Assembly: GCF_024496085.1 (NCBI RefSeq)
Contig: NZ_CP101751.1
Location: 3,782,001 to 3,846,000, forward strand
DNA from: Flavobacterium cerinum
GTDB lineage: Bacteria > Bacteroidota > Bacteroidia > Flavobacteriales > Flavobacteriaceae
Length of the DNA stretch: 64,000 nt
Direction: 5' to 3'
Positions 1 to 6,939 of the stretch are shown one piece after another. The translations under genes were made by a program, and so were the position numbers. The notes below the pieces were generated by a model. The model saw only the letters and a program-made list of their open reading frames with translations. It was not told the DNA's origin and did not search any database. Position 1 is the stretch's first letter. Each line of letters opens with the position of its first letter.

Positions 1-31
1 CATATTGATCAGCCCATACATTGTTGTTCAT
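1..31 (-). CDS. Possible 5' end of a leftward gene (partial)
   Basis: An ATG at 31-29 on the minus strand opens a frame reading MNNNVWADQY before the window ends. A TACAATTG sequence (minus strand, 49-42), one mismatch from the flavobacterial -7 element TAnnTTTG, lies ten bases ahead, which fits the short leaders seen elsewhere here. Ten codons are too few to name a product, so this is only a candidate gene start. Confidence 0.3.
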   Translation of the reverse strand, partial: MNNNVWADQY

Positions 32-101
32 TGCTACGAATCAATTGTAACATTTGTTTATCTATTCCTTAAAATAAATCTGAAAAAGGATCTCCTAATT
101 G

Positions 102-132
102 TTGGGGTAGTAGTTTTTTGATCTTATTTTTG
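102..132 (+). promoter_or_regulatory. Bacteroidota-type promoter upstream of the Sua5 gene
   Basis: TTG at 102-104, a 20-base spacer and TATTTTTG at 125-132 match the known Bacteroidota primary-sigma promoter (-33 TTG, -7 TAnnTTTG). The predicted start, near 138, is about 135 bases before the Sua5 ATG. That is an unusually long leader for this window, and it contains a stem-loop at 167-206. Confidence 0.55.
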
Positions 133-166
133 CATTAGAAACGGGAAAGTCATTTCCATATCGAAA

Positions 167-206
167 AGTTTTAAAATACAGCAATACTCAATTTTGCTTT
201 AAAACT
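167..206 (+). other. Leader stem-loop ahead of the Sua5 gene
   Basis: AGTTTTAAA (167-175) pairs perfectly with TTTAAAACT (198-206), and GCAA (181-184) pairs with TTGC (194-197) inside it, leaving a five-base bulge on one side. It lies between the predicted promoter and the ATG. It is followed by CCTTTT rather than a long T run, so it could be a leader structure or a weak terminator. The rest of 1-273 shows no gene. Confidence 0.4.
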
Positions 207-273
207 CCTTTTCCGAATCTAATTCACTTTATTCTGAAAAAGCATAAATTGCTATAATTTTAAAGACAAGATA

Positions 274-837
274 ATGATTGCAGAAGAAGTTCATAAAGCA
301 TATGAAGTCATCAAAAACGGAGGAATCATCTTATATCCTACCGATACGGTTTGGGGAATCGGATGTGACGCCACCAACCCGGAAGCAGTAAAAAAAATTT
401 ACGCGCTTAAACAACGGGAAGAAAGCAAAAGTATGATCGTACTGATGAACGGTGACCGCATGGTATACAATGTTTTTAAAGACATACCTGAAGTAGCCTG
501 GCAAATCCTGGATCTTTCTGAAAAACCAACAACTTTAATCCTGGATAATCCGCGAAATGTAGCGCCTAATATTATCGGACAGGATAATACATTAGGAATG
601 CGAATCGTTAAAGAACCATTCTGCTTTAAACTGATGGAACGGATGAAAGTACCGTTGGTTTCAACCTCAGCGAATATCAGCGGTGAACCGACACCAAAAT
701 CATTTAAAGAAATAAGCCCAGCAATTTTGCAAGGCGTTGACTATGTTGTAAATTTGCACCACGATAAAATCGGCGGAAAACCGTCGACCATCATCAAACT
801 GTCTGGGAACAGTGAGGTAAAAATTATACGAAAATAA
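274..837 (+). CDS. L-threonylcarbamoyladenylate synthase (Sua5/YciO/YrdC family)
   Basis: The product (187 aa) is the YrdC-type enzyme that makes threonylcarbamoyl-AMP from threonine, bicarbonate and ATP. This is the first step of the t6A37 modification of ANN-decoding tRNAs in the cytoplasm. Family signatures are the early YPTDTVWGIGCDA block (about residues 21-33), LKQREESKS (45-53) with the substrate-binding Lys/Arg/Ser, and STSANISGEPTP near residue 130. It is a YrdC domain alone, without the Sua5 C-terminal domain. The CCA-adding enzyme gene follows after 30 bases, so two tRNA-maturation genes are probably co-transcribed. The family assignment is secure. The split between TsaC and YciO subgroups is less so. 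Confidence 0.92.
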   Translation: MIAEEVHKAYEVIKNGGIILYPTDTVWGIGCDATNPEAVKKIYALKQREESKSMIVLMNGDRMVYNVFKDIPEVAWQILDLSEKPTTLILDNPRNVAPNIIGQDNTLGMRIVKEPFCFKLMERMKVPLVSTSANISGEPTPKSFKEISPAILQGVDYVVNLHHDKIGGKPSTIIKLSGNSEVKIIRK

Positions 838-867
838 ACAGGTTTCCTGCGAACGCAGTTACGATTA

Positions 868-2301
868 ATGAAAAAACAAACTTCATATAAAGAGGCATTA
901 CAGTCAAAAATTTTTGAAATTATTTCCAATGCGGCTAAAGAATTACAAGTCGAGTCCTATGTTATCGGCGGATTTGTAAGAGATTTGATTCTGGAACGCA
1001 ATCATAAAAAGGACATCGATATCGTAGCTGTAGGCAGTGGTATCGAACTGGCTTTAAAAGTATCCGAATTGATCCCGCATAATCCAAAAGTACAGGTTTT
1101 CAAAAACTACGGAACGGCGATGCTTCGCTATGAAGACATGGATATCGAATTTGTTGGCGCCCGTAAAGAATCCTATCATTTCGACAGTCGTAATCCTGTT
1201 GTGGAAAACGGCACACTTGAAGATGATCAAAATCGTCGTGATTTTACAATCAATGCATTGGCTTTATCGTTAAATGAAGAAAATTACGGTGATCTGATCG
1301 ATCCTTTTAACGGATTAACCGATCTGGAAAACAAAATTATCAAAACACCTTTGGATCCGGATATCACCTATTCTGATGATCCATTGCGTATGATGCGTGC
1401 GATTCGTTTTGCTTCGCAACTTAATTTTACTATCGAAACGGAGTCTCTAAATTCCATTTCCCGAAACAAAGACCGGATTACTATTATTTCCGGAGAGCGT
1501 ATCGTAGAAGAGTTAAACAAAATTTTATCCTCAGAAAAACCTTCCATCGGATTCCTGTTATTATATCAAACCGGGTTACTGGACATTATCCTTCCGGAAT
1601 TAACCGCTTTAAATCAGGTTGAAGAAATAGAGGGTCATACCCACAAAAACAATTTTTATCATACGCTGGAAGTAGTCGATAATATTTGTCCGAATACAGA
1701 TGATGTATGGTTACGTTGGTCGGCTTTACTTCACGATATCGGAAAAGCACCGACAAAACGTTTTAATAAAAAACAAGGATGGACATTCCACGGACATGAA
1801 TTTTTAGGCGGCAAAATGGTCAAAAGAATATTTGAACGTTTACATATGCCGTTAAACCACAAAATGAAATTTGTTCAGAAAATGGTAATGATGAGTTCCC
1901 GACCGATTGTATTGGCTCAGGATATTGTTACCGATTCTGCCGTTCGTCGTCTGGTTTTCGATGCCGGAGAAGATGTAGAAAATCTAATGACATTATGTGA
2001 AGCCGACATTACGACTAAAAATCCGTCTAAATTCAAAAAATACCATAATAATTTTAAAATTGTCCGTCAGAAGATTGTCGAGGTAGAAGAACGCGACCAT
2101 GTTCGTAATTTCCAACCTCCTATTTCCGGAGAAGAAATCATGGCTATTTTTAATCTGAAACCTTCACGTGAAATCGGGGTTTTAAAAGAAGCCATAAAAG
2201 AAGCCATACTCGAAGGAGAAATCCCGAACGAATACCAACCGGCTTATGATTTTATGATGGAAAGAGCTTCAAAATTAGGATTAAAAAAAGCAACCGAATA
2301 A
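868..2301 (+). CDS. cca: CCA tRNA nucleotidyltransferase with HD domain
   Basis: This 477-aa cytoplasmic enzyme belongs to the poly(A) polymerase/CCA-adding family that builds or repairs the tRNA 3' CCA end. The head domain has GGFVRDLILER (about 34-44) followed by the DID metal-binding pair. RRDFTINALALSL (about 122-134) and DPLRMMRAIRFASQLNF (about 170-186) are the class II signatures. A C-terminal HD region follows, with LLHDIGKAP near 288 and FHGHEFLGG near 307, as in HD-containing CCA enzymes. It sits 30 bases after the t6A gene. Whether it adds all three bases or only part of CCA cannot be told from sequence. Confidence 0.93.
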   Translation: MKKQTSYKEALQSKIFEIISNAAKELQVESYVIGGFVRDLILERNHKKDIDIVAVGSGIELALKVSELIPHNPKVQVFKNYGTAMLRYEDMDIEFVGARKESYHFDSRNPVVENGTLEDDQNRRDFTINALALSLNEENYGDLIDPFNGLTDLENKIIKTPLDPDITYSDDPLRMMRAIRFASQLNFTIETESLNSISRNKDRITIISGERIVEELNKILSSEKPSIGFLLLYQTGLLDIILPELTALNQVEEIEGHTHKNNFYHTLEVVDNICPNTDDVWLRWSALLHDIGKAPTKRFNKKQGWTFHGHEFLGGKMVKRIFERLHMPLNHKMKFVQKMVMMSSRPIVLAQDIVTDSAVRRLVFDAGEDVENLMTLCEADITTKNPSKFKKYHNNFKIVRQKIVEVEERDHVRNFQPPISGEEIMAIFNLKPSREIGVLKEAIKEAILEGEIPNEYQPAYDFMMERASKLGLKKATE

Positions 2302-2331
2302 ACTTCGGAAACGATAGTAAAAGCATATAAA

Positions 2332-3354
2332 ATGAAAAAACATTTCACCTCCATCGCAAAAACGGCCTTAGTATTAGTCTATTTAGTAATTGTAGCCGGA
2401 GCACTGGTTCGTATGACCGGTTCCGGAATGGGTTGTCCCGATTGGCCGAAATGTTTTGGATATTATATACCGCCAACTGATATTAAAGAATTAACCTGGA
2501 GTGAAAACCGGGAATTTAAAAAAGGACAAGTGATTATTAAAGAGCAAAGTCTTCTGGTTGCCAAAGATAATTTTACAACCGGAACTGAATTTGAAGCGGA
2601 TCACTGGGAAAAATACACCAAGCACGATTATGCCGTTTTTAATGCTTCACACACCTGGACAGAATACATCAACCGACTTACCGGTGCTGTAGCCGGACTC
2701 GCTTGTTTTATTATGGCTATTGCTTCTTTTTCACTTTGGAAACAGAGTAAGAAGATCACATTATTATCCTGGCTTGTCGTTTTTATGATGGGATTTCAGG
2801 CCTGGCTAGGTGCAACGGTAGTTTATTCCGTTTTAAATCCGGTTAAAATTACGGTTCATATGGTGATGGCACTGGTTATTGTTGCTGTTATACTTTATAT
2901 TATTCGTCTGGCAAAACCGGTTTCATCCGATAAAATTTTCAATCCGATGTTCCGGAATATCCTTTGGATAGCACTTGCCTTAACACTGGTTCAGGTTGTT
3001 TTAGGAACACAGGTACGTCAGTTTGTCGACGAACAGGTAAAATCAGGTATTGGTAATGAAACCCTTTGGTTAAGTAATCCGGAAATCAGTTTTTACTTCC
3101 ACCGAACTTTCTCTTTTGTGGTATTTTTAGCCAATTTATTTCTTTATCTACGCAATAAAAGACTTGGATTGGGTTTTTCAAAAATCAACTGGGTTATCCT
3201 TTTACTGGCGCTTGAAATTATTTCCGGTATTGCGATGTATTATCTACATTTTCCATTCGGTAGTCAGGCGATTCACCTGGTATTGGCTTCCATCTTATTT
3301 GGCGTTCAATTCTATATGATTCTTGAAACCCGTAAACAAAATGGGATCCAATAA
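2332..3354 (+). CDS. ctaA: Heme A synthase (COX15/CtaA family)
   Basis: This 340-aa polytopic inner-membrane protein should oxidise the C8 methyl of heme O to give heme A for aa3-type cytochrome oxidase. The first helix leads into RMTGSGMGCPDWPKCFG (about 27-43), the conserved CtaA loop with its two cysteines. Histidines in later helices (for example near NASHTWTEYINR and KITVHMVM) fit the heme ligands. About eight hydrophobic segments are visible. A long soluble loop (about 45-100) after helix 1 is typical of Bacteroidota members. It is the last rightward gene before the LytTR gene. Its stop lies in the loop of a hairpin shared with that convergent gene. Confidence 0.92.
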   Translation: MKKHFTSIAKTALVLVYLVIVAGALVRMTGSGMGCPDWPKCFGYYIPPTDIKELTWSENREFKKGQVIIKEQSLLVAKDNFTTGTEFEADHWEKYTKHDYAVFNASHTWTEYINRLTGAVAGLACFIMAIASFSLWKQSKKITLLSWLVVFMMGFQAWLGATVVYSVLNPVKITVHMVMALVIVAVILYIIRLAKPVSSDKIFNPMFRNILWIALALTLVQVVLGTQVRQFVDEQVKSGIGNETLWLSNPEISFYFHRTFSFVVFLANLFLYLRNKRLGLGFSKINWVILLLALEIISGIAMYYLHFPFGSQAIHLVLASILFGVQFYMILETRKQNGIQ

Positions 3355-3365
3355 AAAATGGATCC
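3344..3365. terminator. Hairpin between convergent ctaA and LytTR genes
   Basis: GGATCCA (3344-3350) and TGGATCC (3359-3365) are perfect inverted repeats around an A-rich 8-base loop. The ctaA stop codon lies in the loop and the LytTR stop abuts the right arm, so the hairpin probably ends transcription from both sides. It lacks a strong T tract. Confidence 0.4.
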
Positions 3366-4120
3366 TAACCGATCCATTCTTTAAAATCACTAACCCGTTC
3401 CCGACTTACGATGACCTCATCGCCTTTATAAGTCGGTAGAACTACTTTTAACCGGGAGTTACTGTATAAGACAATTTCTTTAATCGCCCGCATCGGAATA
3501 ATGAATTTCCGGCTTACGCGGTAGAAGTCTTTCGGATCCAGTTCCGTTTCCAGTTGTTCCAGTGTCTGGTCCAACAGATAATCTCTGTTATCAGTAGTAT
3601 GAACGTATGTTCCTTTATTTTCGCTAAAAAAGCATTCCACTTCTTCAATTGGAATCACTTTTAGTTGTTGTCCGATTTTAACAGTAAATCGTTTTTTATA
3701 ACTCTTATCCGCCGGAGTGACCAACATTTTTTTGATCATTTCAAAATCCAACGCTAAGTGTTGTGGTTCCGGGTTTCGTTGTCGGAATTTATTCAGTGCA
3801 AATTCCAGATCATCTTCATCAATCGGTTTTAGCAGATAATCAATACTGTTAAGTTTAAATGCTTTTAAAGCATATTCATCATAGGCAGTGGTAAAAATAA
3901 CAGCACTTTTGATATCAATAGCTTCAAAAATTTCAAATGACAATCCGTCCGAAAGCTGAATATCCAGGAAAATAAGATCCGGATGCGTGTTATTCCGGAA
4001 CCATTCCAGCGATTCTTCAACCGAATGCAACAGCGTATTAATCTTTAAACCCAGTTTTTCCACTTTACGTTGCAACAATCTTGCAGCCGGCTTTTCATCT
4101 TCAATAATTATAATATTCAT
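3365..4120 (-). CDS. LytTR-family response regulator
   Basis: The product (251 aa) has an N-terminal receiver domain and a C-terminal LytTR DNA-binding domain. The receiver begins MNIIIIEDEKPAARLL, carries the phosphoacceptor Asp in LIFLDIQLSD (about 50-59), and has YLLKPI with the conserved Lys. The LytTR domain (about 145-250) has IEEVECFFSENKGTYVHT and FYRVSRKFIIPMRAIKEI. It is the distal gene of a leftward cluster with a LytS-like kinase and three 2TM domains, so that kinase is its likely partner. Its targets are unknown. Confidence 0.9.
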   Translation of the reverse strand: MNIIIIEDEKPAARLLQRKVEKLGLKINTLLHSVEESLEWFRNNTHPDLIFLDIQLSDGLSFEIFEAIDIKSAVIFTTAYDEYALKAFKLNSIDYLLKPIDEDDLEFALNKFRQRNPEPQHLALDFEMIKKMLVTPADKSYKKRFTVKIGQQLKVIPIEEVECFFSENKGTYVHTTDNRDYLLDQTLEQLETELDPKDFYRVSRKFIIPMRAIKEIVLYSNSRLKVVLPTYKGDEVIVSRERVSDFKEWIG

Positions 4121-4138
4121 CGTATTGCTATTTGGCAG

Positions 4139-4474
4139 TTATTCCCATTTTTCTTTTTTCTCTTTATCCATATATTCCCGGATCTTGCGGTTTTCCCAGT
4201 TTTGTCCGAAAAAAAGGTCATATCCGAAAACCCGGATTCCGTGTGCTAAAAGTCCTATTCCCCAACAAATCGCAGTAAAGAAGTTTTTAATCTGAAAATA
4301 GCTTTCCCCTTCTTTCATATCCTGAATATTCAGAAATACGATAAATGCATTGACAAGCAGATAAACCAAAAGGTGTGTATAAAATCCTTTGATCCGTTTT
4401 ACTCTTCTTACAGCAGCCTCGTAACGATTATCTTCACTGTATTGTTCTTCCCATGAACGGTATTTCCTAGCCAT
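4139..4474 (-). CDS. 2TM domain-containing membrane protein
   Basis: This small 111-aa inner-membrane protein carries the 2TM domain. An N-terminal basic/acidic helix ends in AVRRVKRIKGFYTHLL, two hydrophobic hairpin helices follow (about 34-50 and 66-84), and then a charged tail with NWENRKIREYMDKE. These features repeat in the next gene and in the C-terminus of the adjacent kinase, so the three form a paralogous set. One base separates it from the preceding 2TM stop, so it is translationally linked. 2TM domains are common beside LytTR systems in Flavobacteria. Their biochemical role is unknown to me. Confidence 0.82.
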   Translation of the reverse strand: MARKYRSWEEQYSEDNRYEAAVRRVKRIKGFYTHLLVYLLVNAFIVFLNIQDMKEGESYFQIKNFFTAICWGIGLLAHGIRVFGYDLFFGQNWENRKIREYMDKEKKEKWE

Positions 4475-4475
4475 C

Positions 4476-4781
4476 TTAACTCCAGTTTTGTTTGCCTTTT
4501 TGTTCTTCTTCTAAAAATTCTTTCATTTTTCGCTCTTCCCAGTTACGTCCTAAAAACGGCATATAGTTAAATACTTTCATTCCGTGAAAAGCCACCCCGA
4601 TTCCCCATCCGATCATCGGATAAAAAAACCACAAATGCTCCGGTGAAGTTAGCAAATTGATGATTAAGAGCGTTATATTCACTGCGATATAGCCCGTTAG
4701 ATTTCCGTAAAAACCTTTGATCTCCTCGACTCTTTTTTTAGCGATACGGTATCGCTCTTCTTCGTTATAATTGCGTTCCAT
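4476..4781 (-). CDS. 2TM domain-containing membrane protein
   Basis: This is a 101-aa 2TM-domain protein. The repeated features are YRIAKKRVEEIKGFYGNL (about 11-28), two hydrophobic segments with MIGWGIGVAFHGMKV between them and the tail, and NWEERKMKEFLEEEQ near the end. The match to the C-terminal part of the upstream kinase (VEALKGFYGNL and SWEERKIRELMEEQD) is obvious by eye. It lies between the kinase gene (15 bases upstream) and the third 2TM gene (1 base downstream). It is probably a membrane accessory of the kinase/LytTR pathway. That role is inferred from context only. Confidence 0.82.
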   Translation of the reverse strand: MERNYNEEERYRIAKKRVEEIKGFYGNLTGYIAVNITLLIINLLTSPEHLWFFYPMIGWGIGVAFHGMKVFNYMPFLGRNWEERKMKEFLEEEQKGKQNWS

Positions 4782-4796
4782 GTTTGTTTCTTTTAC

Positions 4797-6173
4797 TTAT
4801 TTCCAGTTCTTTTTACTGTTATTATCCTGTTCCTCCATCAATTCTCTGATTTTGCGTTCCTCCCAACTGGCTCCGTAACCTAAAACACTAAATCCGTGAA
4901 TAAAAAGTCCCATTCCCCAGCCTAGCATCGGGAACCAAAACCACTGAAAACCGGGTGAAAAATACAGGTTAATAAATATCAGGGACGGGATCACTATACA
5001 ATAAGACATTAAATTTCCATAAAATCCTTTTAAAGCTTCTACTTTCTTTTTGGCTCTGTAATAAGCCGTATCGTCGTGTTTTTCATACGTTTCCATAATA
5101 CCGATTTGCTTGGTTAACATTGGTAATTGTACCGTGAATTTTTTTTCAGTTTGATCAATATTCACTTGACGATCGGTCAGTATCGCATAACGGTCGATAA
5201 TGTTTTGCAGTCCCACACCCTGCCGATCTTTTAAAACTTCTTTTTTTTGCAGATCATTCTGTACCACCAGATAATTGTTCTGTTCGAATATCCGTATATG
5301 CAATGGTTTTTGCTCGCTAACGATATTGTGTTTTATTGTATTCTCTAATAATAATTGCAAGGATAGCGGAACAACTTTAGCATCCGGATTTTGCAATTTT
5401 TCCGGGTGTTCGTAAAAAATACTGTTTTCAAAACGCATTTTCAACAAATTCATATACGTTTTCGCAAATGCCAGCTCCTCTTCCACACTCACCAGTTCTT
5501 TATCTTTTTGCTCCAGTACATAACGGTAAATTTTGGATAGCGACGATGTAAATCGCTGGGCATTATCCGGGTTTTCTTCAATCAAAGAACTTAGTACGTT
5601 GAGACTGTTAAATAAGAAATGAGGATCAATCTGATTTTTCAGGCTTTCAAATTTGGCGGAAGCCGTTCCGGCGATGATCTTTTGCTGTTTTACCCGGTTT
5701 TCCTGATAGGCCCGGTAAAAGTAGACCATATGTATAATCAGAGCAATGATAAACGTAATGATAACAGATGCGATATAATTCCGGGGACTTTCTTTGGCTA
5801 AAAATTCCTGAAACGATAATCCGGTAAAACGCATTTCTTCAAAAGCCCGTAACAGAAATATCACACCGATTGAAATTATAAAGGAAGCGGCAAATCCGAT
5901 AAACACTCTTTTTACAGCAAATCGATCTTGTACAAATATTCGATCCAACACAATAAACACGACCATATTAGCCATATATAATACCACGGTGTACAGCATC
6001 GTAAATTCGACACTCAGCCAAAAACTATGATCTATAGTTACCGGGTTTCCATTGAGCCACCGAAGGAAAAGCAATACTAAAATGATTGCGATACCCAGCC
6101 CTATAGCTCTTAAAAAATGTTTCAGATAAAGATTCATATTTGCTTTTCGTTTGTCCGTTGGATTATGCCTCAT
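4797..6173 (-). CDS. LytS-like sensor histidine kinase fused to a C-terminal 2TM domain
   Basis: The product (458 aa) has about four N-terminal transmembrane helices (18-38, 51-77, 89-110, 132-153). A HisKA_7TM/LytS-type His_kinase core follows, with the phosphoacceptor His185 in QIDPHFLFNSLN. An HATPase region has LLLENTIKHN (275-283) and GVGLQNIIDRY (319-329). After residue 359 the frame continues into a complete 2TM domain starting METYEKHD, with VEALKGFYGNL and SWEERKIRELMEE. The internal Met360 codon (5096-5094) could also serve as a separate start. An alternative N-terminal start is Met13 at 6137. It is the likely partner of the LytTR regulator three genes downstream. Confidence 0.88.
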   Translation of the reverse strand: MRHNPTDKRKANMNLYLKHFLRAIGLGIAIILVLLFLRWLNGNPVTIDHSFWLSVEFTMLYTVVLYMANMVVFIVLDRIFVQDRFAVKRVFIGFAASFIISIGVIFLLRAFEEMRFTGLSFQEFLAKESPRNYIASVIITFIIALIIHMVYFYRAYQENRVKQQKIIAGTASAKFESLKNQIDPHFLFNSLNVLSSLIEENPDNAQRFTSSLSKIYRYVLEQKDKELVSVEEELAFAKTYMNLLKMRFENSIFYEHPEKLQNPDAKVVPLSLQLLLENTIKHNIVSEQKPLHIRIFEQNNYLVVQNDLQKKEVLKDRQGVGLQNIIDRYAILTDRQVNIDQTEKKFTVQLPMLTKQIGIMETYEKHDDTAYYRAKKKVEALKGFYGNLMSYCIVIPSLIFINLYFSPGFQWFWFPMLGWGMGLFIHGFSVLGYGASWEERKIRELMEEQDNNSKKNWK

Positions 6174-6185
6174 CCGACGTATTTA

Positions 6186-6806
6186 TTATTTACAGGCTTT
6201 TAATAATTCCTGCGCTCTGTCCAATCCCCAGTTCGGATGAAATACCGATTCCGGTTTAAAAGTAGCAAAAAGATTAATTGATTTCTCAATCTGCGCGCAC
6301 ATAGGCTTTGTATCTTTTCCGAAATATTTAGCCCCTCCGATTTCAAATTCAGCTTTACAATACACTACTCTCGGATTATTCGGTGCCAATGCCAACGCTT
6401 TATAATACTGTTCCATTGTTTTTCCGGTATATTTCATTCCGTTGGACTGCGGATCATATACTATCCATGCCGTATAAATTAATGCTTGTGTTACCAAAAG
6501 CTCCGGGTTATTCGGACTAATTGCACTGGCTTCATTTTCGGCTTGTTGTGCTTTTTCTAATAAAGTCGGAATTTTTTCTCTGTCGGGATTTCCAAATGCT
6601 TCTAATGTATTGATCAAGGTTACATAGTAATTCGGAAGCCAGTTGTCTTTTTCGACTAAAGCAATTCGCTCAAAAAGTGCTTTTGCTTCTGTTGATTTTC
6701 CGTCTTTCCACAAGCCCATCGCTTTGGTCATTCCTTGTTCATATTGCGATTGTGAGAATGCTATACTGCAAACGAATAAAACTACTGTTGTGATAAATTT
6801 TGTCAT
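6186..6806 (-). CDS. Secreted TPR-like protein upstream of the LytTR cluster
   Basis: The product (206 aa) starts with a signal peptide (MTKFITTVVLFVCSIAFSQ) and then shows TPR-like helical pairs, such as GKSTEAKALFERIA and MEQYYKALALAPNNPRVVYCKAEFE. It is predicted to act in the periplasm. The kinase gene begins 12 bases after its stop, so it heads the operon. A -7 element (TACCTTTG) lies 63 bases ahead of its ATG. The function is unknown. It could supply a periplasmic input to the kinase, but this is inference from position alone. Confidence 0.7.
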   Translation of the reverse strand: MTKFITTVVLFVCSIAFSQSQYEQGMTKAMGLWKDGKSTEAKALFERIALVEKDNWLPNYYVTLINTLEAFGNPDREKIPTLLEKAQQAENEASAISPNNPELLVTQALIYTAWIVYDPQSNGMKYTGKTMEQYYKALALAPNNPRVVYCKAEFEIGGAKYFGKDTKPMCAQIEKSINLFATFKPESVFHPNWGLDRAQELLKACK

Positions 6807-6869
6807 GATTATTGTTTTTTTGTTGGTTAGTGATTTATTTTTTGATGATTGAAACTTTAATTAACACTT

Positions 6870-6877
6870 CAAAGGTA
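6870..6877 (-). promoter_or_regulatory. -7 promoter element for the TPR/kinase/2TM/LytTR operon
   Basis: On the minus strand the sequence reads TACCTTTG, a perfect TAnnTTTG. No clean TTG is found 17-23 bases further upstream, so the -33 part is weak or activator-dependent. Confidence 0.4.
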
Positions 6878-6939
6878 TTTTGACCGGTTGTCTTTTAAAA
6901 TTAATACTGACTCAACTGTTGTTTTTGAAGGATGAACTG

